A DNA stretch of 64,000 nucleotides from Brumimicrobium mesophilum (GCF_003025005.1 NZ_PVSS01000003.1:124001-188000); one strand, 5' to 3'. Counted from the first letter of the stretch, positions 27,768 through 39,453 are shown. The notes: generated from the letters alone by a model not told the origin. Numbers and translations: made by a program.

Positions 27768-28021
27768 CTACTAGTTTAATTATTTGGGAAATGTAGCAAA
27801 GTCTTGGGTGGACGATATAATTACAATTACCCATAGATGGCATCCATGATCTGTAATCAAAGCAAATAAATGAATTGAAGCGTTCTATTCTTATCAAACC
27901 ATAAACCTCAACAAATTTTCAATCAAATTATTAGGATTAATAGTTTAATAATATCATCCTTTAACTAAACATTATTATTTTAGCATTCCTAATCATAGTT
28001 AATCTTATAAAATTATAAAAG

Positions 28022-29434
28022 GTGGTAGATAAAATAAAATTTGGTACTGATGGCTGGAGAGCGGTTATCGCAGATACATATACGGTGAATAACGTTGCGC
28101 GTGTAGCAGTTGCAACAGCACAATGGGTGAAAAAACAAGCTGATGACCCAAGCATTGTTATTGGTCACGATTGCCGTTTCAATGGGAAAATGTTCATGGA
28201 AACTGCAATAAAAGTTTACCTACATTATGGAATTAAGGTTTACTATGCTGAAGGATTCGTTTCTACACCTATGGTTTCAATGGGGACTAAGCAATACGAA
28301 GCAAACATTGGAGTAGTTTTAACGGCTTCTCATAATCCACCAACGTACGGAGGATATAAATTGAAATCAAATTTTGGTGGACCACTTTTACCAGACAAGA
28401 TTCAAGAAGTTGAAGATTTAATTCCAGATACAATTAATACAGCAATCTTATCTTCAGATCTAGAAAAAGCAATTTCAGATGGAAGATTAATTAAAGTTGA
28501 TCTTGAAGGGACTTATATCAATGCGGTAAAAGAAAATTTTGATATTGAAGCTATCAAACAATCGGGATTAAGATTGGCTTTTGACGCAATGTATGGTTCA
28601 GGTCAAAATGTTTTAAAACCATTATTTCCAGATATGACAATGTTACATTGTGAGCATAATCCTGGGTTTATGGGACAAGCACCAGAACCGATCGCAAAGA
28701 ATCTACAAGAATTAGAAGCATTTATTAAGTCTGATGGAAATATCGATGCAGCCTTGGCAACAGATGGTGATGCAGATAGAATTGGATTATACGGAAAAGA
28801 TGGTGAATTTGTTGATTCTCATCATATTATACTTTTGTTGATTCACTATATGGTGAAATACAAAGGAATGTCTGGAAAAGTAGTTACTGCTTTTAGTTGT
28901 TCTCCTAAAATCGCTAGAATGTGTGATCATTATGGATTAGAACACCAAACAGTGAAGATTGGATTTAAGCACATTGCTGGAATAATGATTGATGAAGATG
29001 TTCTTTTAGGTGGTGAAGAATCTGGAGGAATTGCAACAAAAGGTCACATTCCGGAGCGCGATGGAATTTGGATGGGAATGATCATCTGGGAATTCATGGC
29101 GAAATCTGGAAAATCTTTAGCCTCTCTTATCGATGAGGTATATGAAATCGTTGGTTCATTCAAATTCGAAAGAAGCGATTTACATATTAACGAAGACTTA
29201 AAACAAGAAATTATTGCGAATTGTGAAAACAACGTTTATACTTCTTTTGGAGACTATACAGTTGAAAAAGTTGAAACAATTGACGGATTCAAATTATACC
29301 TTCCAAACGATAGTTGGGTGATGATTCGCCCTTCAGGTACAGAACCAGTGCTTAGAGTTTATGCTGAAGCCATCGATTTAGATGAAGTACGCAGAATTTT
29401 AAGTGCAACGGAAGCTACTTTACTTAAGAAATAA
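28022..29434 (+). CDS. Phosphoglucomutase/phosphomannomutase family protein
   Basis: The 470-residue protein has all alpha-D-phosphohexomutase motifs: KFGTDGWRA near the start, the phosphoserine loop TASHNPPTYGG (Ser103), the metal loop DGDADR (about 244-249), the sugar loop GGEESGG, and the phosphate loop RPSGTEP near the C-terminus. It interconverts hexose 1- and 6-phosphates for sugar-nucleotide and polysaccharide synthesis. The natural start is a GTG at 28022, because no ATG fits before the first conserved motif. aroC starts 3 bp after the stop. Confidence 0.93.
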   Translation: MVDKIKFGTDGWRAVIADTYTVNNVARVAVATAQWVKKQADDPSIVIGHDCRFNGKMFMETAIKVYLHYGIKVYYAEGFVSTPMVSMGTKQYEANIGVVLTASHNPPTYGGYKLKSNFGGPLLPDKIQEVEDLIPDTINTAILSSDLEKAISDGRLIKVDLEGTYINAVKENFDIEAIKQSGLRLAFDAMYGSGQNVLKPLFPDMTMLHCEHNPGFMGQAPEPIAKNLQELEAFIKSDGNIDAALATDGDADRIGLYGKDGEFVDSHHIILLLIHYMVKYKGMSGKVVTAFSCSPKIARMCDHYGLEHQTVKIGFKHIAGIMIDEDVLLGGEESGGIATKGHIPERDGIWMGMIIWEFMAKSGKSLASLIDEVYEIVGSFKFERSDLHINEDLKQEIIANCENNVYTSFGDYTVEKVETIDGFKLYLPNDSWVMIRPSGTEPVLRVYAEAIDLDEVRRILSATEATLLKK

Positions 29435-29437
29435 TTA

Positions 29438-30505
29438 ATGGCCGGTAATTCTATTGGACATACATTCAAATTAACCACTTTTGGCGAATCTCATGGAGAA
29501 GCTATTGGTGGTATTATTGATGGTGTTCCTTCAAATTTTGAGTTGGATTTAGAAGCGGTGCAAATTGAACTGGACAGAAGAAAACCAGGACAATCAGCTA
29601 TCGTTACTCAACGAAAGGAGTCGGATACAGTACGTTTTCTTTCAGGGATTTTTGAAGGAAAAACTACAGGATCGCCAATAGGATTTGTAATTGAAAACGA
29701 AAATCAGAAATCTAAAGACTACAGTCACATAAAAGATGTTTACCGTCCTTCTCATGCAGATATGACCTACGATAAAAAGTTTGGTCACAGAGATTACAGA
29801 GGTGGAGGTCGTTCAAGTGCCAGGGAAACAGCAAGTAGAGTTGTGGCTGGTGCAATAGCCATACAATTTTTGAATCATGTGGGTATTCAAGTGAACGCTT
29901 TTGTTTCTCAAGTTGGGAAATTAAAATTAGAAGGAGATTTAACTCAAATCGTCTTACCTGAAGTAGAAAATATTGTGCGTTGTCCTGATGCTGAAATGGC
30001 TGAAAAGATGATTGACCATATCAAAGAGATTCGAAAAGAAGGAGATACCATTGGAGGAGTTGTGTTTGCTAAAATTACAGGTGCTCCAATTGGATTAGGT
30101 GCTCCAGTTTTTGATAGACTTCATGCCGATCTTGGAAAAGCTATGCTTTCAATCAATGCTGTAAAAGGATTTGAATATGGCTCTGGTTTTTCTGGTGTTG
30201 AATTGAAAGGAAGTCAGCATAACGATATTTTTCAATTGGACGGAACAACTTTAACGAATAATAGTGGAGGAATACAAGGTGGGATTTCAAATGGAAATCT
30301 TATTTATTTCCGTGTAGCTTTTAAACCTGTTGCTACAATTATGAAAGATCAAGATTCCGTGAATTCTAAAATGGAAAAGGTAACAGTTGAAGGAAAAGGT
30401 CGCCATGATCCATGTGTTGTTCCTAGAGCTGTTCCTATCGTAGAAGCTATGGCAGCAATTATCACATTAGACCATTATTTACGCAATAAAATGACGCAAA
30501 TTTAG
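29438..30505 (+). CDS. aroC: Chorismate synthase
   Basis: AroC makes chorismate from 5-enolpyruvylshikimate 3-phosphate using reduced FMN, the last shared step of aromatic amino-acid synthesis. The 355-residue protein shows [23 protein letters not shown] at the start, [16 protein letters not shown] in the middle and [20 protein letters not shown] near the end. All are family signatures. It is sandwiched, with 3-bp gaps, between the phosphomutase and a symporter gene. Confidence 0.97.
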   Translation: MAGNSIGHTFKLTTFGESHGEAIGGIIDGVPSNFELDLEAVQIELDRRKPGQSAIVTQRKESDTVRFLSGIFEGKTTGSPIGFVIENENQKSKDYSHIKDVYRPSHADMTYDKKFGHRDYRGGGRSSARETASRVVAGAIAIQFLNHVGIQVNAFVSQVGKLKLEGDLTQIVLPEVENIVRCPDAEMAEKMIDHIKEIRKEGDTIGGVVFAKITGAPIGLGAPVFDRLHADLGKAMLSINAVKGFEYGSGFSGVELKGSQHNDIFQLDGTTLTNNSGGIQGGISNGNLIYFRVAFKPVATIMKDQDSVNSKMEKVTVEGKGRHDPCVVPRAVPIVEAMAAIITLDHYLRNKMTQI

Positions 30506-30508
30506 AAT

Positions 30509-31894
30509 ATGTCGAAGGAAACGAAGGATAAGAAAAAGAAACTCGCACTACACTGGAAAATCCTTATCGGGATGGGATTAGGTGTTCTATTCAGTTTATT
30601 GTTATTGACTACTTCATGGGGAAGTTCGATGACAACGATAAAAGTAAAAGGTGAAGATTTTGCTATTTCAAATGCTGAACTATTCGTTAGAAATTGGATT
30701 AAACCTTTTGGAAACATGTTCATCAATGCTTTGAAGTTGATTGCTGTTCCTTTGATACTAGGTTCGTTAATTAAAGGAGTTTCTGATCTTAAAGACATTT
30801 CTAAGTTGTCAAAAATGGGTGTACGTACCATTTTAACGTATTTGGCCACAACATTAATCGCTGTTTCTATTGGATTGATGATTGTAAATATTGTGCAACC
30901 TGGAAAGACGATCACTCAAGAAACAAGAGAAAATTTAATAGAAAATTACAGTGGAGAAGCGGGTAAGAGAATTGAAAGTGCTGCTGAACAAAAGGAAAAT
31001 GGACCTTTAAGGGCGTTGGAAGATTTAATACCCGACAATATTTTTAATGCGGCCACCGACAATGGAAATATGTTGCAAGTCATTGTTTTTGCCATATTTT
31101 TTGGAGTTGGTTTGATTCTAATTCCAATAGATAAATCGGGTCCTGTTAAAGCATTTTTTGATGGATTTAATGAGGTGATACTAAAGCTCATCGACCTTAT
31201 TATGTTGGTAGCGCCAATTGGTGTTTTTGCATTAATGGCTGGACTCGTTGTGGAATCACCAAGTCAAGATTTATTTGTAGCATTGTTATGGTATGCAATC
31301 AGTGTTGTTATTGGATTACTTTTTATGATTGCAGTGTACGTTTTGTTGGTTTGGATTTTTACAAAAAGAACACCAAAATTCTTCTTAAATGGAATTTCAC
31401 CAGCACAATTATTAGCGTTTAGTACCAGCTCTTCGGCGGCGACACTTCCAGTAACTATGGAAAGGGTAGAGGAGCACTTAGGGGTTAAAGAAGAAGTAAC
31501 GAGTTTTGTACTGCCAATCGGAGCAACAATTAATATGGATGGAACTAGTTTGTATCAAGCAGTTGCAGCTATTTTTATTGCTCAAGCCTTTGGAATGGAC
31601 TTGGATTTATATGCTCAACTAGGAATAATTGCTACAGCAACTTTGGCCAGTATAGGTTCTGCAGCTGTTCCTGGAGCAGGAATGGTGATGTTGGTAATTG
31701 TTTTGGCTCAAGCGGGTATTCCAGAAGCAGGTTTAGCGTTGATATTTGCAATTGACAGGCCATTGGACATGTTGAGAACTACTGTTAATGTTACTGGTGA
31801 TGCAGCTGTTTCAATGCTAATTGCAAAATCAGTTGATAAATTAGGAGATCCACAAGTAAAAGATTGGGATGATCATTACAAGAAGGAAGCCTAA
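30509..31894 (+). CDS. Dicarboxylate/amino acid:cation symporter (DAACS family)
   Basis: The 461-residue inner-membrane protein has eight or more helices and the family hairpins: STSSSAATLPVTMERVEEHLGV (serine-rich HP1), LPIGATINMDGTSLYQAV (cation and substrate site) and AGLALIFAIDRPLDMLRTTVNVTGDAA (HP2 and the NxxxD region). Such carriers import glutamate, aspartate or C4-dicarboxylates with Na+ or H+. The substrate is not resolved. A short extracellular or cytoplasmic insertion (about 145-180, rich in E and N) is unusual. It is three bases downstream of aroC. Confidence 0.93.
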   Translation: MSKETKDKKKKLALHWKILIGMGLGVLFSLLLLTTSWGSSMTTIKVKGEDFAISNAELFVRNWIKPFGNMFINALKLIAVPLILGSLIKGVSDLKDISKLSKMGVRTILTYLATTLIAVSIGLMIVNIVQPGKTITQETRENLIENYSGEAGKRIESAAEQKENGPLRALEDLIPDNIFNAATDNGNMLQVIVFAIFFGVGLILIPIDKSGPVKAFFDGFNEVILKLIDLIMLVAPIGVFALMAGLVVESPSQDLFVALLWYAISVVIGLLFMIAVYVLLVWIFTKRTPKFFLNGISPAQLLAFSTSSSAATLPVTMERVEEHLGVKEEVTSFVLPIGATINMDGTSLYQAVAAIFIAQAFGMDLDLYAQLGIIATATLASIGSAAVPGAGMVMLVIVLAQAGIPEAGLALIFAIDRPLDMLRTTVNVTGDAAVSMLIAKSVDKLGDPQVKDWDDHYKKEA

Positions 31895-32199
31895 GATATT
31901 AGAATAGTTATACAGGGAAGTATCTTTCTGAGCAAGTATATACTCTTATTCACTTTTCAAGCTGATACATCCTATACTGGAATCTCAATTCCATGTTTAT
32001 ATTTTTTATTTCGACTCAATTCTGTGTTCAGAATTATTTGATAATTTTTTCGTACAAATTTCCCTTTGAACAAAATAAACTGTCTGGCGAAATTGATCTA
32101 CATTTTTAGATTTAAAATCAAGCCAAAAAGTCTAGTTTAATGTGCTTTCGACCGATTCTTCCCATTGATTTCAGAATCTACCAACAATATCCTTGAAAT

Positions 32200-32220
32200 T
32201 GTTGATAACCCCGTTGATAA
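32200..32220. other. Two DnaA-box-like repeats upstream of gyrB
   Basis: TGTTGATAA (32200-32208) and CGTTGATAA (32212-32220) are two near-identical boxes 12 bp apart. Their complements, TTATCAACA and TTATCAACG, are one or two changes from the DnaA consensus TTATCCACA. They lie about 100 bp before gyrB. They may bind DnaA or be chance. No further boxes or an AT-rich unwinding region were confirmed, so this is not called an origin. The rest of 31895-32322 shows only the promoter box at 32258. Confidence 0.35.
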
Positions 32221-32228
32221 ACCTTTAA

Positions 32229-32265
32229 TTTGCGGCAATATTTCACCCGTAATTTCGTATCTTTG
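32229..32265 (+). promoter_or_regulatory. Candidate gyrB promoter
   Basis: TTTG (32229-32232) and TATCTTTG (32258-32265) match the Bacteroidota -33 and -7 elements. The spacer is 25 bases, a little longer than the usual 17-23. The start codon is 57 bases after the -7 box. Confidence 0.5.
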
Positions 32266-32319
32266 TTATTGTCTCAAATGTTGTCGAGACAAAAGATTAC
32301 ATTTTAAAAATATTTGTAA

Positions 32320-34284
<1,965 letters not shown>

Positions 34285-34310
34285 TTTTTAATCGGAATGC
34301 ATGAAAATAT

Positions 34311-34343
34311 AAAAGCCCAATCATCAATGATTGGGCTTTTTTT
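34311..34343 (+). terminator. Terminator of gyrB
   Basis: A 10-bp perfect stem AGCCCAATCA/TGATTGGGCT with a 4-base loop, extended by AAA/TTT and followed by a T-run. It may work in both directions. Confidence 0.9.
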
Positions 34344-34370
34344 GTGAATAATTATCAATGGCATGTGGAC

Positions 34371-34470
34371 GGTCGATTTGCAAATCGCCCAAACATACAC
34401 ATGATGTTTGGTTATGGGTGGAGGCACAATGTTAATTTGTAACCCGTGGAGGCGCAATGCATTGCATCTC
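34371..34470. repeat. Cluster of short palindromic repeats
   Basis: Four palindromic units lie in about 100 bp: GGTCGATTTGCAAATCGCCC (34371-34390, perfect 14-bp core); CCAAACAT...ATGTTTGG (34389-34411); GAGGCACAATG...TTTGTAAC (34421-34443, degenerate copy); and GAGGCGCAATGCATTGCATCTC (34449-34470). The third and fourth begin with the same GTGGAGGC. They are REP-like or mobile palindromes between the terminator of gyrB and the end of the convergent hydrolase gene, whose stop they touch. Confidence 0.65.
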
Positions 34471-35918
34471 TAAGAGTTACAAAACCAATTATTGATTTTT
34501 GAAATTACAATTTCTTCTTTCTCTAAATGAGGAGCATGACCGCAATCATCTATAAAATAGGCTTCTGAATTTTCCAACAAATCCACAATTCCATTCACTT
34601 GTTGATCCGTTCCATATTGATCTTCATTTCCCTGAATAATCAAAGCTGAAATAGAATTTCCTCTAATATCTTCAGAAATATCCCAATCGATAAAGTCTGG
34701 TTTCAACCAAGTATTTGCCCATGAAAAGAATAATCGCTCAGTTTTTTCTCCATGGAAATATTCTAAACCTTTAAATTTTCCAGAATCCCATGCTTCAATT
34801 GCTGGCTGTATTCCTGCTCTGGTTTCCTTTTCATTAATGTAGTGTGCCGCCATAGTTGCAATACCTTTAACATTTGAAGGATGTTTTGTGCTGTACAATA
34901 ATGCATTTGTTCCGCCATCAGAATGTCCAACAATCAACAAAGGATTTCTTAATTGAATTGATTCGATAAACGCAGGTAGATATTCCAAAGCAAATTCATG
35001 TAAATACTTGGCATTTCTGTTTTTATCTTCTGCTTCACTAAACCCATAACCTGGAAATTCAATAGTGATTCCCGGGAGATTTAATTCTGCGCATAAATTT
35101 TTAGGGAATTCTTTCCATTGTGCAATCGAACCAATTGCTTCGTGTAAGAATAGAACTACGGTTTCATTTTCGGATTTTATTTCTCCAAAAATTTGATAAG
35201 CCATTTTTCCGAATGGAGTGGAAGCCCAATGGTATTTCATACTTTCAATTTGAATTGAAATTAATCGAGCAATGTGTTTTGAATTGATAAATCCTAGCGG
35301 ATGAATCATGGAAGGAATTTCAAAATAATTTCCAAATTGTAAACCATCATTAATTTTCAAAGTTTCTTCCTTACTCACCATTTTATCTTTTCCTCCTCTG
35401 GTCAATCGAACGGGAACAGTTATTTTTTCTACGCTTTTCGGAGTAATTGCTGGGTTTTCACCCAGGTTATTCATGAAATCAGCAGTTTTCTCCAATAATT
35501 CAGGTAAATAATCTCCGTGAAGCTTAATCAGATGATTGTAAAATCCTTCGGCTTTGGATGACAGGAAATCAACATTCAATGTAGCGGTTTCTTTTATGGC
35601 AGTTTCTTCCGACCAATTAAATTTTGTTCCTTGGGTTACAATTCCTAAAATATTGGATGGGTCCTCTTGAGCTGCAGCAATTGCCAAATACCCTCCTAGA
35701 CTAAAACCATATATGTAAGCTGGTCCAAATTTGTTTAAGAATTTTAAAAAGTCCTTGACTAAGGCATTTATTTCAAATTCTACTTTAGAATTAGGGTAAT
35801 TGCCATGATGAGGAATTTCAAAAGCTTCAATGTCAAAATCATTCTCTAATTGTGGAATGATTTCATCAAATTCAGAATAATTTCCTAATGCTCCGTGAAT
35901 TAAAACTAGTTTTTCCAT
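34470..35918 (-). CDS. Two alpha/beta hydrolase domains fused in one protein
   Basis: The 482-residue protein has two complete hydrolase folds in tandem. Domain one (1-215) has the oxyanion HG and the nucleophile elbow GFSLGG (Ser73), a D in GGKDKMV and His206. Domain two (235-482) has FLHEAIGS, GHSDGG (Ser333), a QGNEDQYG loop and His461 in GHAPHLEKEE. Each has a nucleophile and histidine, so both may be active. No signal peptide is seen. Substrates are unknown. The end touches a palindromic repeat; efp lies upstream on the same strand, 103 bp away with a terminator between. Confidence 0.85.
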   Translation of the reverse strand: MEKLVLIHGALGNYSEFDEIIPQLENDFDIEAFEIPHHGNYPNSKVEFEINALVKDFLKFLNKFGPAYIYGFSLGGYLAIAAAQEDPSNILGIVTQGTKFNWSEETAIKETATLNVDFLSSKAEGFYNHLIKLHGDYLPELLEKTADFMNNLGENPAITPKSVEKITVPVRLTRGGKDKMVSKEETLKINDGLQFGNYFEIPSMIHPLGFINSKHIARLISIQIESMKYHWASTPFGKMAYQIFGEIKSENETVVLFLHEAIGSIAQWKEFPKNLCAELNLPGITIEFPGYGFSEAEDKNRNAKYLHEFALEYLPAFIESIQLRNPLLIVGHSDGGTNALLYSTKHPSNVKGIATMAAHYINEKETRAGIQPAIEAWDSGKFKGLEYFHGEKTERLFFSWANTWLKPDFIDWDISEDIRGNSISALIIQGNEDQYGTDQQVNGIVDLLENSEAYFIDDCGHAPHLEKEEIVISKINNWFCNS

Positions 35919-35966
35919 ATAATGAATTTCAATTTGTGGATAGTACCTTACTAATTAGTTTAGACA

Positions 35967-35999
35967 AAAAAAGCCCAAACATAATCGTTAGGGCTTTAA
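35967..35999 (-). terminator. Terminator of efp
   Basis: AAAGCCC (35970-35976) pairs with GGGCTTT (35991-35997), continued inward by AAC/GTT across one A-A mismatch, with a 6-base loop. On the minus strand a T-run follows. It sits 25 bp beyond the efp stop. Confidence 0.8.
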
Positions 36000-36021
36000 A
36001 ATATTTTTAGAAAGATAAATC

Positions 36022-36588
36022 TTATTTAATTCTTTCTACGTATTCTTTTTTCAGCGTACTTACTTTAATTTTCTCACCTATTTCAATGAATAAAGGAACT
36101 CTAATTTCAGCGCCTGTATCAATTGTTGCTGGTTTGAATGTATTTGTTGCAGTATCTCCTTTGATTCCAGGCTCAGTGTATGTTATTTCAGCCTCAATGT
36201 ACATTGGTAATTCTAAAACAAGAGGATTCTCTTCTTCAGCATGGAAAAGAATTTCACAAACCATTCCTTCTCTCAAGAATAAAGGGTCTTCGATCAAAAC
36301 ATCTCTGATCACAACTTGCTCGTAGTTTTCTGTATTCATGAAATGATACCCGATATTTTCTTCCTGATATAAATATTGGTATTGTCTTCTTTCAACTCTA
36401 ACGATGTCAATTTTATGACCAGCAGAGAAAGTGTAGTCTAAGGTTTTCCCAGATTCAATTTCTTTCATTTTTGTTCTCACAAAAGCGGGACCTTTACCTG
36501 GTTTAACGTGTTGAAATTCAATGATAGTAGCTATTTTACCATTGTGCATGATGCAAAGACCATTTTTAATATCTGATGTAGTTGCCAT
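36022..36588 (-). CDS. efp: Elongation factor P
   Basis: EF-P relieves ribosome stalling at polyproline stretches. The 188-residue protein has the three beta-domains of the family, with the tip loop VKPGKGPAFV carrying Lys32, the position modified by lysylation in some bacteria. The end GEKIKVSTLKKEYVERIK is typical. It is transcribed alone and leftward, with a terminator after it. Confidence 0.97.
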   Translation of the reverse strand: MATTSDIKNGLCIMHNGKIATIIEFQHVKPGKGPAFVRTKMKEIESGKTLDYTFSAGHKIDIVRVERRQYQYLYQEENIGYHFMNTENYEQVVIRDVLIEDPLFLREGMVCEILFHAEEENPLVLELPMYIEAEITYTEPGIKGDTATNTFKPATIDTGAEIRVPLFIEIGEKIKVSTLKKEYVERIK

Positions 36589-37048
36589 AATTTATTTTAA
36601 TTCGGTTCCAAATATACTAACAATCCCTCAATTATCAATTATGTATTAAAAATTACGATTTACAAATTGCCAAGAATGAATTATGAACGTTCTGAATCCG
36701 GAGAAGCGTTATTTTAGAACTTCCATTTTTGAGTTAAATTTAGAGTGTTTCCAGTATAAAAAGGTGGCGATACCGTTTTTTATTGTTCACGAATTGTTTA
36801 CTTACATTTATGCTTATATAGTTTTTTAGGATGATTTTAAGTTTAGAAGAGGCATTCTATTCCTTTTGAAACAATGGAATTGTTTGTCAAAAGAGCAAAT
36901 GAACTAAAAGTTGTAGTCGGAATAGGAGGTCAAAAATAAAAATGATTCAATTTAACTTCATACTAAACAAAATCCCATTTTCCATACTTGTATCAATGGA
37001 AACACAAAAGATATGATTATTTTCGCAATCAATTGAAATTATAGAAAT

Positions 37049-37819
37049 ATGTCTAAAAAGCGTCCGCTTATTTTAATTACAAATGATGATGGAATTCAAG
37101 CCAAAGGTATTCGTAGTTTAATAGAAGCTGTTAAACCATTTGGTGATATCGTGATTGTTGCGCCAGATAAGCCTCAGTCGGGAATGGGACATGCAATTAC
37201 TGTGAATGATGTTCTGAGAATGGAACGTTCTCCACTATATCCAGATTATGAAGCGTACACATGTACAGGGACTCCTGTAGATTGCGTGAAATTGGCAATT
37301 GCAGAAGTGATCAAGGGTAAACCGGATTTATTGGTTTCTGGAATTAACCATGGTGAAAATAGCGCTTCGAATGTTTTGTATTCAGGTACTATGTCAGCCG
37401 CTGTTGAAGGAGCGATGGAAGATATTCCATCTATTGGTTTTTCACTTTTAGATTTTGATGCGGATGCTGATTTTTCTTCTTCGCAATGGGCAGTAAAAGA
37501 GTTGGTGTCTCGTGCATTGAATGGAGAATTTCCTAAAAGTATTTGCTTAAACGTGAATATTCCTCAATTGAAAACTGAAGAAATTAAAGGAATTAGGGTT
37601 TGTCGTCAAGCAAAAGCATATTGGAAGGATAGTTTTGATGAACGTTTTGATCAATTTGGAAAACCTTATTACTGGTTGAAAGGTGAGTTTAATCGTGAAG
37701 ATTGGAATGAAGATACTGATATTTGGGCTTTAGACAATGGTTATGTAAGTGTTGTGCCAACTCAGTTTGATATGACAGCATATCATGCCATAAGCCATAT
37801 TAACGAATGGAAATTTTAA
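37049..37819 (+). CDS. surE: 5'/3'-nucleotidase SurE
   Basis: SurE dephosphorylates nucleoside monophosphates and, in some species, short polyphosphate. The 256-residue protein has the metal site ITNDDGIQAKG (Asp13 and Asp14), the loop DKPQSGMGHAIT, GTPVDCVKL, and SGINHGENSASNVLYSGTMSAAVEG. These are all diagnostic. A TATTTTCG box lies about 27 bp before the start. The 460-bp region upstream (36589-37048) has no recognisable gene or structure. surE is followed by a small membrane protein and lpxB. Confidence 0.95.
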   Translation: MSKKRPLILITNDDGIQAKGIRSLIEAVKPFGDIVIVAPDKPQSGMGHAITVNDVLRMERSPLYPDYEAYTCTGTPVDCVKLAIAEVIKGKPDLLVSGINHGENSASNVLYSGTMSAAVEGAMEDIPSIGFSLLDFDADADFSSSQWAVKELVSRALNGEFPKSICLNVNIPQLKTEEIKGIRVCRQAKAYWKDSFDERFDQFGKPYYWLKGEFNREDWNEDTDIWALDNGYVSVVPTQFDMTAYHAISHINEWKF

Positions 37820-37834
37820 AATTTTTCTGACACA

Positions 37835-38149
37835 ATGGGAGTTATAGATAATTTAGGAAAAAAGTTAGATACAAGATTGATGGGAGCCATTTTTGGAATT
37901 GGTTTGACTATTATCGGGTTCATTATCTTTTGGCAGTGGGAACATAGTGATAGATCATTTAGTCAACTATATACGCTTTTGTCTTCGAGTGAAAACAATA
38001 GAAATGACATGCTGGTTTTTTCATTGATTCCTAATTTGCTATTGTTTTATTTTAGCAACTTCCAATGGCGTTGGGATCGATTCACAACTGGTTTAGTTGG
38101 AGTGACAATTGTTTTGGCAGTGGTCGTTACATTATTGATTTTATTGTGA
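37835..38149 (+). CDS. Small membrane protein between surE and lpxB
   Basis: The 104-residue protein has three hydrophobic helices (about 18-35, 55-70 and 82-104) and no recognised family domain. It begins 15 bp after surE. Its stop TGA overlaps the lpxB GTG start (GTGA at 38146-38149), so it is translationally coupled to lpxB and may have a lipid A or envelope role. That is inferred from position only. Confidence 0.75.
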   Translation: MGVIDNLGKKLDTRLMGAIFGIGLTIIGFIIFWQWEHSDRSFSQLYTLLSSSENNRNDMLVFSLIPNLLLFYFSNFQWRWDRFTTGLVGVTIVLAVVVTLLILL

Positions 38150-39270
38150 GAAAATTATACATTATAACAGGTGAGGCCTCAGGGGATTTGCATGCTTCCA
38201 ATTTGATGAAAGCAATCCTTCAAAAAGATGAAACCATTGACTTTCGTTATTGGGGCGGAGATAATATGTCAGCCGTTGTAGGGAAACCAGTGAAACATAT
38301 TTCTGAACTGGCTTTTATGGGATTCATAGAGGTTGTAATGAATCTAAGAACTATTTTATCAAATATCAATTTCTGTAAAAAAGATATTCTCGAATATAAA
38401 CCTGACGCCTTGGTATTAGTAGATTACCCCGGATTCAATCTGAGAATTGCCAAATGGGCAAAAGAACAAGGTATTCCTGTTATTTATTATATTTCACCTC
38501 AAATTTGGGCTTGGAAGCAAAATAGAGTTCATACGATCAAAAAGGTGGTCGACAAAATGTTGGTAATTCTACCTTTTGAAAAAGATTTCTATGGGAAATT
38601 TGGGATGGATGTTACTTTCGTTGGTAATCCTTTACTTGATGCAGTTGAGCAATTTAGAGCTAAATCAGATAAAGTAGATTTATATGCTAAACATGGGTTA
38701 GATAAACGTCCTGTTATAGCATTATTACCAGGGAGTAGAAAACAAGAAATCAATACTAAATTGCCAATTATGCTCGAAAGTTTATCGGCATTTAATAATT
38801 ATCAATTTGTTATAGCTGGAGCTCCAGCTTTACCCGCTTCGTTTTATGAACCTTTTTTGAAAAACTCAAAGAATGTTCACTTGATTCATGGAGAAACATA
38901 TGATTTGTTGTCAATTGCAACAGCGGCATTAGTTACTTCGGGAACCGCAACTTTAGAGACGGCATTATTTGAAGTTCCAGAAGTAGTATGTTATAAAGGT
39001 TCATCCATTTCGTATCAAATAGCGAAAAGGCTAATCAAGGTGGATTACATTAGTTTGGTCAATTTGATTCTGCAAAAAGAAGCTGTTAAAGAATTGATTC
39101 AAAATGAGTGTAATTCTAAGTTGATTGAGAAGGAGTTAAAGCTTGTTTTACCTGGGCAAGCTAAGCATGATCAAATAAAGAAAGATTACGCCGAATTGAT
39201 TCAAGTTTTAGGAGATGGTGGAGCCAGTGAAACTGCAGCTGCTCAAGTACTTGAGGTAATTAAGAATTGA
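38146..39270 (+). CDS. lpxB: Lipid-A-disaccharide synthase
   Basis: LpxB joins UDP-diacylglucosamine and lipid X to make the lipid A disaccharide. The most likely start is the GTG at 38146, which gives 374 residues and places the conserved RKLYIITGEASGDLHASNLM at the N-terminus; an upstream in-frame stretch lies inside the preceding gene. Motifs are YWGGDNM, DYPGFNLRIAKWAKE, YYISPQIWAWKQNRV, and LLPGSRKQEI, with TSGTATLETALFEVPEVVCYK near the end. It shares a 4-base overlap with the previous gene. Confidence 0.95.
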   Translation: MRKLYIITGEASGDLHASNLMKAILQKDETIDFRYWGGDNMSAVVGKPVKHISELAFMGFIEVVMNLRTILSNINFCKKDILEYKPDALVLVDYPGFNLRIAKWAKEQGIPVIYYISPQIWAWKQNRVHTIKKVVDKMLVILPFEKDFYGKFGMDVTFVGNPLLDAVEQFRAKSDKVDLYAKHGLDKRPVIALLPGSRKQEINTKLPIMLESLSAFNNYQFVIAGAPALPASFYEPFLKNSKNVHLIHGETYDLLSIATAALVTSGTATLETALFEVPEVVCYKGSSISYQIAKRLIKVDYISLVNLILQKEAVKELIQNECNSKLIEKELKLVLPGQAKHDQIKKDYAELIQVLGDGGASETAAAQVLEVIKN

Positions 39271-39453
39271 AAATTACGTACTAGGATTTTTTTAGATTAA
39301 GGTACATTCTCACAGGTAGATTTTTTCTACTTTCCTTTTTGGATAACTTGTCTCGAAAAAATCGGTAGGAACAAAGGGAGAGGAATTTTACCAATTAACA
39401 ATTCAGAATTGATAATTAATCTTCTCATTCAATTCTTTCTTAAATACTTGTCT

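Noticed and set aside
36589-37048. 460-bp intergenic region before surE
   Set aside because: I saw no open frame, strong hairpin or repeat beyond the possible TATTTTCG box near surE.
38065-38145. Upstream start for lpxB
   Set aside because: This extension lies inside the preceding membrane-protein gene; the GTG at 38146 places the conserved N-terminus correctly.
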